Shown: one piece after another, positions 17,087 to 27,628 of the stretch | Layout of the letters: each line of letters opens with the position of its first letter | How positions within the stretch are numbered: the stretch's first letter is position 1 | NCBI RefSeq assembly: GCF_038595005.1 | Contig: NZ_CP151997.1 | Span: 1,860,001-1,924,000 of the forward strand | Origin: Chryseomicrobium sp. FSL W7-1435 | GTDB lineage: Bacteria > Bacillota > Bacilli > Bacillales_A > Planococcaceae | Reading direction: 5' to 3' | DNA: 64,000 bases | Notes under the pieces: model-generated | Seen by the model: only the letters and a program-made list of their open reading frames with translations | What the model was told of the DNA's origin: nothing | The model's database searches: none | Program-made: the position numbers and the translations under genes

Positions 17087-17341
17087 CCTAAGAGTACCTT
17101 AGCAAGAGTTTTTGATCGCAGTTGTCTGAGGGCTATCGGAAAAGAATATCCTATTCACTCAACACGTCACAGCTATGTTGTATTGATGTTGGAGTTAGGT
17201 GTAGATGTCGAATTCATTCGTGAGCAACTTGGTCATGGTGGTCTCAAGGTCACTCGAGAAGTCTACATGCACGTATCGCGAAAAATCCAAACAAAAAACC
17301 TTACCCAGATAAATAATTATCTAAGTAAGGCAAGAGAATAA
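17087..17341 (+). pseudogene. C-terminal remnant of a phage/ICE-type tyrosine integrase
   Basis: An 84-residue frame lacks a start codon and follows an in-frame stop. It encodes the last part of a tyrosine recombinase: HxxR in PIHSTRHSYVVLMLELG, second His in FIREQLGHGGLKVTRE and catalytic Tyr in VYMHVSRK. The N-terminal and central domains and the first catalytic Arg are gone. It begins 7 bp after the IS end, so the IS or a deletion removed the rest. This is distinct from xerD and suggests a former integrated element beside glnA. Confidence 0.8.
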
Positions 17342-17369
17342 TTGATGAAAAATGAAGATTTTTAAAAAA

Positions 17370-17394
17370 CTTGGGGTGTTTCTGGGGTGCGGAA
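17370..17394. repeat. Short direct repeats beside the integrase remnant
   Basis: The heptamer TGGGGTG occurs twice with 4 bp between copies (in CTTGGGGTGTTTCTGGGGTG), about 30 bp after the integrase stop. Tandem short repeats next to an integrase gene can be arm-type integrase binding sites; that role is inferred. From here to the glnA stop at 17473 I see only AAACCCTT direct repeats (about 17434-17450) and a weak hairpin, with no clear glnA terminator. Confidence 0.35.
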
Positions 17395-17472
17395 GATTTT
17401 TCGTGTCAATCAGGACACCCATACTTTTTATCGAAACCCTTCAAACCCTTGATACCACTGGATTTGTAAGAA

Positions 17473-18807
17473 TTAGTACATCTTCAAGTACTGCTCGCGC
17501 TCCCAAGGGTGGACAGTTGTACGGAACATATCCCACTCAATTTCTTTCGCTTCTACAAAGTTGTCATAGATGTGTTCGCCTAAACCTTGACGAACCACTT
17601 CATTTTTAGACAATTCTTTAAGAGCAGATTGTAATGTACCTGGAAGGTTAGCGATTCCAACTTCCTCACGCTCTTTTTCATTCATGTTGTAGATGTTGCG
17701 ATCTACTGCTGGTGGTGGAGTTAATTTGTTTTTGATACCATCTAAACCAGCTTGTAAAATAACTGCCATTGCTAAGTAAGGGTTAGCAGCTGGATCTACA
17801 GAACGTACTTCAATACGTGTGCTTAAGCCACGTGAAGAAGGAATACGAATTAATGGGCTACGGTTTTGTCCTGACCATGCTACATAAACAGGTGCTTCGT
17901 AACCTGGTACTAGGCGCTTGTATGAGTTAACAGTTGGGTTTGTGATAGCTGTAAATCCTTGAACATGTTTCAGTACGCCTGCCATAAACTGTCTAGCAGT
18001 TTCGCTTAATTGCATGTCAGCATTTTCATCAAAGAAAGCATTTTCTTTGCCATTGAATAATGACAAGTTAAAGTGCATTCCTGAACCATTTACACCGAAT
18101 AATGGTTTAGGCATGAATGTTGCATGTAGACCGTGCTTACGAGCAATAGTTTTAACAACAAGTTTAAACGTTTGGATGTTGTCACAAGCTTCAACTGCGT
18201 TAGCGTATTTAAAGTCGATTTCATGTTGACCAGGTGCTACTTCATGGTGAGAAGCTTCAATTTCAAAGCCCATCTCCTCTAGTTCAAGTACGATGTCACG
18301 ACGGCAATTTTCTCCTAAATCCATTGGCGCTAAGTCAAAATAGCCACCGTGGTCATTCAATTCAAGAGTAGGTTCGCCTCTCTCATCTAATTTAAATAGG
18401 AAGAATTCTGGCTCTGGCCCAAGGTTGAATGAAGAGAACCCTAGTTCTTCCATCTCTTTAAGAACGCGTTTTAAGTTATTACGTGGATCTCCTTCAAATG
18501 GTGAACCATCTGGGCGGTTGATATCACAAATCAAACGAGCTACTTGCCCTTTACCTGTAATCCACGGGAACACTACCCATGTGTCAAGGTCTGGCACTAG
18601 GTACATATCTGATTCTTCGATACGCACAAATCCTTCGATTGAAGAACCGTCGAACATCATTTTGTTATCTAATGCTTTATCTAATTGACTTACTGGAATC
18701 TCAACATTTTTAATTGTTCCTAAAATGTCTGTGAATTGTAGTCGAATGTACCGCACATCATGCTCATTTACTAGATTCTTAATATCTTCTTTTGTGTACT
18801 TACCCAT
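17473..18807 (-). CDS. glnA: Glutamine synthetase type I (GlnA)
   Basis: ATP-dependent amination of glutamate to glutamine, a cytoplasmic dodecamer; the feedback-inhibited form also controls GlnR and TnrA in Bacillus. 444 residues, identical in length to the B. subtilis enzyme. Visible are [17 protein letters not shown] (Arg62 is the feedback-inhibition residue), [13 protein letters not shown], and the catalytic [20 protein letters not shown] followed by NRSPLIRIP. There is no adenylylation tyrosine loop, as usual in Gram-positives. The ATG at 18807 has AGGAG 10 nt upstream; an upstream in-frame GTG is too close. Second gene of the glnRA operon. Confidence 0.97.
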   Translation of the reverse strand: MGKYTKEDIKNLVNEHDVRYIRLQFTDILGTIKNVEIPVSQLDKALDNKMMFDGSSIEGFVRIEESDMYLVPDLDTWVVFPWITGKGQVARLICDINRPDGSPFEGDPRNNLKRVLKEMEELGFSSFNLGPEPEFFLFKLDERGEPTLELNDHGGYFDLAPMDLGENCRRDIVLELEEMGFEIEASHHEVAPGQHEIDFKYANAVEACDNIQTFKLVVKTIARKHGLHATFMPKPLFGVNGSGMHFNLSLFNGKENAFFDENADMQLSETARQFMAGVLKHVQGFTAITNPTVNSYKRLVPGYEAPVYVAWSGQNRSPLIRIPSSRGLSTRIEVRSVDPAANPYLAMAVILQAGLDGIKNKLTPPPAVDRNIYNMNEKEREEVGIANLPGTLQSALKELSKNEVVRQGLGEHIYDNFVEAKEIEWDMFRTTVHPWEREQYLKMY

Positions 18808-18827
18808 TCTTTTCACTCTCCTATTGA

Positions 18828-19220
18828 TTAATAAGATCTACCTTGATTGAAGAATCGCGATAGATCGCCTTGCCGTAAAGAGACACGCTGATTTAGTTGC
18901 GATTTCTTCAATTCTTCTTTAACGATTGAACGAAGCTCCGCATCTGAAATTTTATGTACGGAGGTGGCAGTAGGTTGTTGCTTCATTTCAAAGATCTGTT
19001 TGATACCTGCAATATTGACACCACTTGTCAGCAAATCTTTGATTTCAAGTAAAGTGTCAATGTCGTCCAATGAGAACATGCGCTGCTTTCCTTCAGTACG
19101 TGAAGGGAATATCAATTCATTCTCTTCGTAGTATCTAATCTGTCTAGCTGATAGGCCAGTTAGCTGCATGACGATGTTCATGGATAAAATAGGCATCGAT
19201 CTTCTCCATTGCTTTTCCAT
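18828..19220 (-). CDS. glnR: Glutamine synthetase repressor GlnR (MerR family)
   Basis: MerR-type repressor of glnRA and other nitrogen genes when glutamine is plentiful. The 130-residue protein has an N-terminal MerR helix-turn-helix ([20 protein letters not shown]) and the wing [18 protein letters not shown] short C-terminal regulatory tail ends [15 protein letters not shown], similar to the GlnR tail that senses feedback-inhibited GlnA. ATG 19220 is 6 nt after AGGAGG; longer frames run into the promoter. It precedes glnA by 20 bp, and two GlnR boxes lie in its promoter. Confidence 0.96.
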   Translation of the reverse strand: MEKQWRRSMPILSMNIVMQLTGLSARQIRYYEENELIFPSRTEGKQRMFSLDDIDTLLEIKDLLTSGVNIAGIKQIFEMKQQPTATSVHKISDAELRSIVKEELKKSQLNQRVSLRQGDLSRFFNQGRSY

Positions 19221-19247
19221 ACTGCACCTCCTCTCTTTGTTAACCTT

Positions 19248-19276
19248 AGTATATGTCATGTAAGCTAACATGTCAA
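19248..19276 (-). promoter_or_regulatory. Sigma-A promoter of glnRA
   Basis: Near-consensus on the minus strand: TTGACA (19271-19276), 17-bp spacer, TATACT (19248-19253). The spacer is itself a GlnR box. Confidence 0.85.
19254..19270. promoter_or_regulatory. GlnR/TnrA box 1 (fills the promoter spacer)
   Basis: TGTCATGTAAGCTAACA fits TGTNA-N7-TNACA exactly and occupies precisely the 17 bp between the -35 and -10 hexamers of glnRA. Confidence 0.85.
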
Positions 19277-19281
19277 CGATA

Positions 19282-19298
19282 TGTTAGCTTTTCTAACA
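19282..19298. promoter_or_regulatory. GlnR/TnrA box 2 (upstream of -35)
   Basis: TGTTAGCTTTTCTAACA fits TGTNA-N7-TNACA exactly, five bp upstream of the -35 hexamer. Centre-to-centre distance to box 1 is 28 bp. Confidence 0.85.
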
Positions 19299-19305
19299 TA
19301 AAATT

Positions 19306-20544
19306 TTACAAAGAGTTCAGTGCACGTATTACTGCATACTTTACATGTTCATACGTCAAACCACCTTGTATGAAAGCTGTATAAGGACTTCGAATAGGTC
19401 CATCAGCTGTCAGTTCAATGCTAGAACCTTGTATGAACGTACCTGCTGCCATGATCACATCATCTTCGTACCCCGGCATGTAGGCAGGAACTGGTGCAAA
19501 TTGTGCATTGATAGGTGATGAAGCTTGTATTTGCTGACAGAATTTAATCATTTCTTCAGCAGTTTGGAATGTCACAGACTGAATTAAGTCAGTACGTTTC
19601 TCCTGTGAGGATGGAGAGGACTGAAAACCTCGAGTCTCCAGCGCAGCGGCAGTGAAATAAGCACCTTTAACTGCTTGTAACACTACATGCGGCGCCATGA
19701 AAAATCCTTGGTACATATCTTGAAGAGCATGCAAAGAAGCTCCCGCCTCTCCACCTAAACCCGGAGAAGTCATACGAAACGCGCATTTTTCTACGATTTC
19801 TTTATTTCCTGCTATATACCCACCTATTTTAGCAAGCCCACCACCTGGATTTTTGATCAGTGAGCCAGCCATGAAATCAGCCCCCACTTCAATCGGTTCC
19901 AGTTCTTCCACAAACTCTCCGTAACAATTATCCACAAAGACTACTGTTTCTGAACTGTGTTTTTTGACAAACTCCACCATTTCTTTAATTTCAAATACTG
20001 TAAAAGACGGACGTGTCGCGTAGCCTCTTGAGCGCTGAATAGCAATTACTTTAGGTTGTTTTGTGCATGCTGCTTTCACTTGATCCCAATCAATCGCTTT
20101 GTTGTCTAGTAAATCGATATGGCGATAAGCAATCCCAAAATCTTTTAAAGAACCCGTATCTTGCTCACCCCCGTCAACAATAGAAGCCAATGTATCATAG
20201 GGCTGACCTGTCATATAGATCAGTTCATCTCCAGGTCTTAAAACGCCAAAAAGGGCGATTGTGATGGCATGGGTACCTGAAATGATTTGTGGTCTCACTA
20301 ATGCAGCTTCGGCTTGAAATACTTCCGCATATACTTTTTCAAGTGTGTCTCGACCTTCATCGTCATATCCATAACCAAATGAAGGATTCAAATGATGTTC
20401 GCTCACTTGGTGTTTCCAAAACGCTTGTAATACTTTTTGTTGGTTATGAAATGCGATACGTTCTGCCTCTTTATGTTGTTTGTGAACTCGCTGTTCAATT
20501 TGGTCGATAAAGAGCAATTGCTCATTCGTTACATAAGTTGTCAT
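19306..20544 (-). CDS. ynbB: PLP-dependent YnbB-like protein (aluminum resistance / methionine gamma-lyase-like family)
   Basis: 412-residue fold-type I PLP enzyme of the family annotated as aluminum resistance protein or methionine gamma-lyase related; the reaction is not established. Features are the glycine-rich GYGYDDEGRDTLE, cofactor-binding SGTHAITIALFGVLRPGDEL, Asp in VFVDNCYGEFVEE, and the Schiff-base lysine in MAGSLIKNPGGGLAKIGGYI. The neighbourhood hfq / ynbB / glnR / glnA matches Bacillus and Staphylococcus, although hflX, expected between hfq and ynbB, is absent. It ends 8 bp before GlnR box 2, without a visible terminator. Confidence 0.9.
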   Translation of the reverse strand: MTTYVTNEQLLFIDQIEQRVHKQHKEAERIAFHNQQKVLQAFWKHQVSEHHLNPSFGYGYDDEGRDTLEKVYAEVFQAEAALVRPQIISGTHAITIALFGVLRPGDELIYMTGQPYDTLASIVDGGEQDTGSLKDFGIAYRHIDLLDNKAIDWDQVKAACTKQPKVIAIQRSRGYATRPSFTVFEIKEMVEFVKKHSSETVVFVDNCYGEFVEELEPIEVGADFMAGSLIKNPGGGLAKIGGYIAGNKEIVEKCAFRMTSPGLGGEAGASLHALQDMYQGFFMAPHVVLQAVKGAYFTAAALETRGFQSSPSSQEKRTDLIQSVTFQTAEEMIKFCQQIQASSPINAQFAPVPAYMPGYEDDVIMAAGTFIQGSSIELTADGPIRSPYTAFIQGGLTYEHVKYAVIRALNSL

Positions 20545-20563
20545 GAAATAATCCGTCCTTACT

Positions 20564-20595
20564 GAAAAATAAGCTCGTCCAATTACGGACGAGCT
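20564..20595 (-). terminator. Terminator of hfq
   Basis: On the minus strand AGCTCGTCC/GGACGAGCT, loop GTAATT, then TATTTTT. Confidence 0.9.
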
Positions 20596-20600
20596 CTCTG

Positions 20601-20828
20601 TTAGTTTGTTGTGAGATTTAATTCAACGCGTTTGCTTGGCGCAAAAGTAGAAATTGCATGCTTATAGATGAGATGCTGTTTACCATCTGATTCTAACAGC
20701 ACTGTAAAGTTATCGTAAGATTTAATAAGTCCTTTTAATTGAAATCCATTTAATAAAAATACAGTAACAAATACTTCATTTTTTCTTAACTGATTCAAGA
20801 ATGTATCTTGCATATTGACGTTGGCCAT
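20601..20828 (-). CDS. hfq: RNA chaperone Hfq
   Basis: Hexameric Sm-like protein that binds small RNAs and A-rich mRNA segments. The 75 residues include the Sm1 motif ([21 protein letters not shown]) and Sm2 with the YKHAISTF signature, and it lacks the long C-terminal tail of enterobacterial Hfq. The ATG follows AAGGGGAG. It is downstream of miaA, the classic arrangement in many bacteria, and ends the long mutS-to-hfq gene run. Confidence 0.97.
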   Translation of the reverse strand: MANVNMQDTFLNQLRKNEVFVTVFLLNGFQLKGLIKSYDNFTVLLESDGKQHLIYKHAISTFAPSKRVELNLTTN

Positions 20829-20878
20829 TTGATTACTCCCCTTCTGCTATGTTCTCTAACTAACATATTCGGCATGAC

Positions 20879-21793
20879 CTAGTCATTTCCCTTTAAAAAA
20901 GAGCAACAATCTTGTTCAATTTTTTGATAGTCTTGTTGCGGGTCATACCAATTGACAGGAAGCTTGTTGCGAAAGTAAGTAAGCTGGCGTTTCGCATACC
21001 GTCTCGTATTTTGCTGAATCGTTTCAGTAAGCTGTTCGCTACTCCAGTTTTTTTCAATCGCTTCTACAACTTCTTTATAGCCAATTGCTTTAAGAGATTG
21101 AGCATCTTTCGAAACAGTGTGAAGCAATCCCTTCACTTCAGTGACTAAACCATTCTTTAGCATGACATTCACCCTTTGGTTGATGCGATCATATAATTGT
21201 GTGCGATCACGGTTCAACCCAACAATGTAGAAGTTGTAATAAGGGGTAGTTCCCACGTCTTGTTGCTGTTGCAGTTTGGTTTTTCCAGAGGTCAAAACCC
21301 TCTCCAAAGCTCGAATAATGCGTTGTTTATTTTGGTAGGGAATTTCTTTAGCCGCTTCGCTATCTAGCTGATTGAGTTGCTCCCATAACTGTTGATTTGT
21401 TTGGAGCTCCAGCCTTTTTCGTAGTTCTACATCTTGAGGACTTGTTTCAAACCGGAAATCATACAAGACAGATTGGATATACAAACCTGTACCCCCGACA
21501 AGAATTGGTACACAACCTCTTGCTGAAATTTCTTCAATCTTTTGTCGAACAAGAAGTTGATACTCCGCCACGGAAAAGCTTGCATCCGGTGGTAGGATAG
21601 AAAGCAAATGATGAGGAACACCTTCCATTTCAGATTCAGAGATTTTCGCTGTTCCTATCGTTAAATCTTGATACACCTGGAGAGCATCTCCATTGATGAT
21701 CTCTCCATTTAGTTTTTTAGCGAGTTGGATACTGGTCTCCGTCTTGCCCACTGCTGTAGGACCAAGAATGACGACCACTTGTTGATTTTTCAT
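20879..21793 (-). CDS. miaA: tRNA dimethylallyltransferase MiaA
   Basis: Adds a dimethylallyl group to A37 of tRNAs that read UNN codons; MiaB, encoded at about 35-36 kb, then methylthiolates the product. 304 residues with Walker A GPTAVGKTETS at the N-terminus, DALQVYQDLTIGTAK, the interface GGTGLYIQSVLYDF, and the C-terminal zone RRYAKRQLTYFRNK. The ribosome binding site is weak (GGGTGG), but the gene starts 4 bp after the lipase stop, so translational coupling is likely. Confidence 0.96.
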   Translation of the reverse strand: MKNQQVVVILGPTAVGKTETSIQLAKKLNGEIINGDALQVYQDLTIGTAKISESEMEGVPHHLLSILPPDASFSVAEYQLLVRQKIEEISARGCVPILVGGTGLYIQSVLYDFRFETSPQDVELRKRLELQTNQQLWEQLNQLDSEAAKEIPYQNKQRIIRALERVLTSGKTKLQQQQDVGTTPYYNFYIVGLNRDRTQLYDRINQRVNVMLKNGLVTEVKGLLHTVSKDAQSLKAIGYKEVVEAIEKNWSSEQLTETIQQNTRRYAKRQLTYFRNKLPVNWYDPQQDYQKIEQDCCSFLKGND

Positions 21794-21797
21794 TGCT

Positions 21798-22699
21798 TTA
21801 AAGCCACCCTATTATCTGATCGTAAACTGTTTGTCGCGTTTTCCCATTCAAAATTTCATGTCTCTCGTTTTCGATTAAGACAAGTTTTACATCTAAAAAG
21901 CCTGCTTTTTCATAGCTTTTCGCAACGGCACGAACACCTTTCCCGTAGTTTCCTACCGGGTCATCTGAACCTGCAATGAGTAAAATTGGTAAATCTTTGC
22001 GCATAGCTTTGACCGATTGGTTTTTATGAATAGTTTGTAGCCCTGTAAGTAAATCTGCGTACAGTTTATTCGTTGAAACAAATCCACATAGAGGATCTGC
22101 AATGTAGGCTTGAACGACAGAAGAGTCTGTAGATAACCAATCAAACTCTGTAGTAGTCAAGTCAATGGCCTTATTGTAATTCCCAAAGGTTAACTTGTTT
22201 AACAATACTGCATCTTTCCTCGCACCCGCACCTCTAGAACGGAAACGTGCAATTGCTGAACCAACTGTACCCATTATTCCTGGGTTTCCACCAGTTCCTA
22301 CTAGAACGAGCTTATCGATAGCAGCAGGATATTTTTGAACATACCTTCTAGCTAAAAATGAGCCCATACTATGACCTAATAGAATAATTTTATGGTGTGG
22401 TTTGGCTTGTTTGTGCAGGTAAATCAATTCATTGATATCATCTACAACACGTTCAAAACCATTTTCTTCCGCAAAATAGCCTAATTTCCCTGAACGGATT
22501 CCAGTTTCACCATGCCCCCGATGATCAGGGACACATACCTCAAAACCCTTAGCGACTAGAAACTCAGCATAATCTTTGTAACGGCCTGAATGTTCGGCTA
22601 GACCGTGTAAGATGAAGATAGTGGCTACTGCTTCATCATTTGGAAAAGTTCTCATAAAAACAGGATGCCCATCGGTCATTTCATGCCAATTTGTATTCA

Positions 22700-22700
<1 letters not shown>
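21798..22700 (-). CDS. Lysophospholipase / monoacylglycerol lipase-like alpha/beta hydrolase
   Basis: Serine hydrolase of the Hydrolase_4 type (YtpA-like). The 300 residues show the oxyanion segment FILHGLAEHSGRYKD, PDHRGHGETG, nucleophile elbow LLGHSMGSF, acid in IAGSDDPVG and His in ENERHEILNG. It probably cleaves monoacylglycerols or lysophospholipids. It starts on the last base of glpD (TAATG), so it is coupled with glycerol catabolism and could supply glycerol from lipids. A similar gene sits between glpD and miaA in staphylococci, as I recall. Confidence 0.88.
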
Positions 22701-25851
<3,151 letters not shown>

Positions 25852-27621
25852 CTACATAACTCTTTTAAACATTTTCTCCACTTCATAACTTGAAAAGTGG
25901 ATAACAACTGGGCGTCCATGTGGACATGTGTAGGGTTGTTCACAATTCTTCAAGTCTTGAAGTAGCGTATTCATTTGTTCTAAAGGTAAATAATGATTCG
26001 CTTTAATTGATAATTTACAACTCATCAAGATGGCCGCTTCTTCTCGAAGCTTAGCCACGTCAACTTGTCGTTTATCTAAGACGGTTTGAATCATCGTCTC
26101 AATAATTTGACGTTCTTGATTTTTAGGGAACCATGAGGGGTGTTCTCGGACTACAAAACTGGACTGGCCAAAGTCCTCTACTTGAATCCCTACAGCTTGT
26201 AACTGCTCCCGATTTTCTTTAATCCGCAACGCTTCGTCAAGAGAAAAATGAAATGTCAAAGGCAGCAAAAGAAGTTGCAGCTCTTGATGGTTCACTTCCC
26301 CTACTTTCTTACGGTAAAACTCATACTTGATTCTCTCTTGAGCAGCATGTTGGTCAATTAGGTAAAACCCATCACTAGCTTGTCCTACAATATAGGTGCC
26401 GTGAATTTGACCCACTACATCCATATCCGGAAGTTCTGGTGCTTTTGACTCTTCACTTTTTACCTGTTGTGGTGCTTCGACTTTAGTAGTAGCAGAGCTA
26501 TCGTTTAATGCCGTTGGAGATTCAACTGGAAGCACCCATTCATCATAAGTCGCCTCTACTTTTTCTTTTGCAAATAAAGTAGATTGAATGCTAGATGCCG
26601 TGTCAACTTTAGGTGGACTAGCTTTTGGAATTTCCTGTCGTTGTCGAATGGCATCACGAAGCGTTTTCGTGACAAATAATTCGAGCTCTTTCTCTTTACT
26701 GAGTCGGATTTGATGTTTAGCAGGATGTACATTCACATCTGTCAACAAAGGATCGACAGTTACAGAAAGTAAAGTTATGGGATAACGACCTATAGGGAGA
26801 TAGGTGTGATATGCCTCTTCAATCGCCCGATTTAAACCGAAATGTTTGATCCAACGGCCGTTTATAAAAATCGTTAAATAGTTTTTAGATGCGCGAGTAA
26901 TAGTTGGTTGCGAAGTTAAGCCGCTGATTTTAAAATCTTCATTCTCAGCCTCGAAAGGCACCATATGTTTGACGGTGGCTGTTCCATAAATGGCTGCCGC
27001 GACTTGCTGAAGACTGCCGCGACCTGAAGTTTGGAGCAACACTTGGCCATTATGAGACAGTGTAAACGCTATGCTGGGATAACTGAGCGCAAGTCGGTTG
27101 ATTAAATCAATCGAATGTCCGAGCTCCGTTTGAATGGATTTAACATGCTTCAGACGAGCCGGTGTGTTGAAAAATAGCTGTTCAACTCGGAATATTGTTC
27201 CTTTTCGGAGAGGGCCATCTACTACCTCTGTTATACGACCGCCCTCTAATTGAATCACAGTTCCTTGCTCAATTCCTGTAGAAGTCTGCATCGTTATTTT
27301 CGAGACTGCCGCAATACTAGCCAAAGCTTCTCCTCTAAACCCTAGGGACCGAATTCGGAATAACTCGTGTTCATTTGTTAATTTTGAAGTGGCATGGCGT
27401 GAAAAGGCGAGCTCTGCATCTTGTCGGTCCATACCTTCTCCATTATCCGTTACTTCAATTTTTTGTAGCCCTGCTTCAAGTAAATCGATTTGAATGGAGG
27501 AGCTATTGGCATCAATAGCATTTTCAACGAGCTCTTTGACAACGCTCGCTGGCCGTTCCACTACCTCTCCTGCAGCAATCTTATTGGATAATAGTTCATC
27601 CATGACTCTAATTTTGGTCAA
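25852..27621 (-). CDS. mutL: DNA mismatch repair endonuclease MutL
   Basis: Couples MutS mismatch recognition to strand incision. 589 residues, slightly shorter than B. subtilis (627). The N-terminal GHKL ATPase has NKIAAGEVVERPASVVKEL, DNGEGM and RSLGFRGEALASI. The C-terminal endonuclease domain has the metal motif DQHAAQERIKYE and CPHGRPVVIHF. Start is TTG at 27621 with GAGG 5 nt upstream; the N-terminus MTKIRVMDELLSNKIAAGE then matches the family. It begins 7 bp after mutS. Confidence 0.96.
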   Translation of the reverse strand: MTKIRVMDELLSNKIAAGEVVERPASVVKELVENAIDANSSSIQIDLLEAGLQKIEVTDNGEGMDRQDAELAFSRHATSKLTNEHELFRIRSLGFRGEALASIAAVSKITMQTSTGIEQGTVIQLEGGRITEVVDGPLRKGTIFRVEQLFFNTPARLKHVKSIQTELGHSIDLINRLALSYPSIAFTLSHNGQVLLQTSGRGSLQQVAAAIYGTATVKHMVPFEAENEDFKISGLTSQPTITRASKNYLTIFINGRWIKHFGLNRAIEEAYHTYLPIGRYPITLLSVTVDPLLTDVNVHPAKHQIRLSKEKELELFVTKTLRDAIRQRQEIPKASPPKVDTASSIQSTLFAKEKVEATYDEWVLPVESPTALNDSSATTKVEAPQQVKSEESKAPELPDMDVVGQIHGTYIVGQASDGFYLIDQHAAQERIKYEFYRKKVGEVNHQELQLLLLPLTFHFSLDEALRIKENREQLQAVGIQVEDFGQSSFVVREHPSWFPKNQERQIIETMIQTVLDKRQVDVAKLREEAAILMSCKLSIKANHYLPLEQMNTLLQDLKNCEQPYTCPHGRPVVIHFSSYEVEKMFKRVM

Positions 27622-27628
27622 GCTATCC

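Noticed and set aside
17310-17333. Hairpin in the integrase remnant (CCTTAC and GTAAGG arms)
   Set aside because: Lies inside the coding part of the remnant and is followed by no T-run, so it is not called a terminator.
17352-17609. Plus-strand reading frame running from the integrase flank into glnA
   Set aside because: It overlaps the 3' end of glnA on the opposite strand, has no ribosome binding site, and shows no family features.
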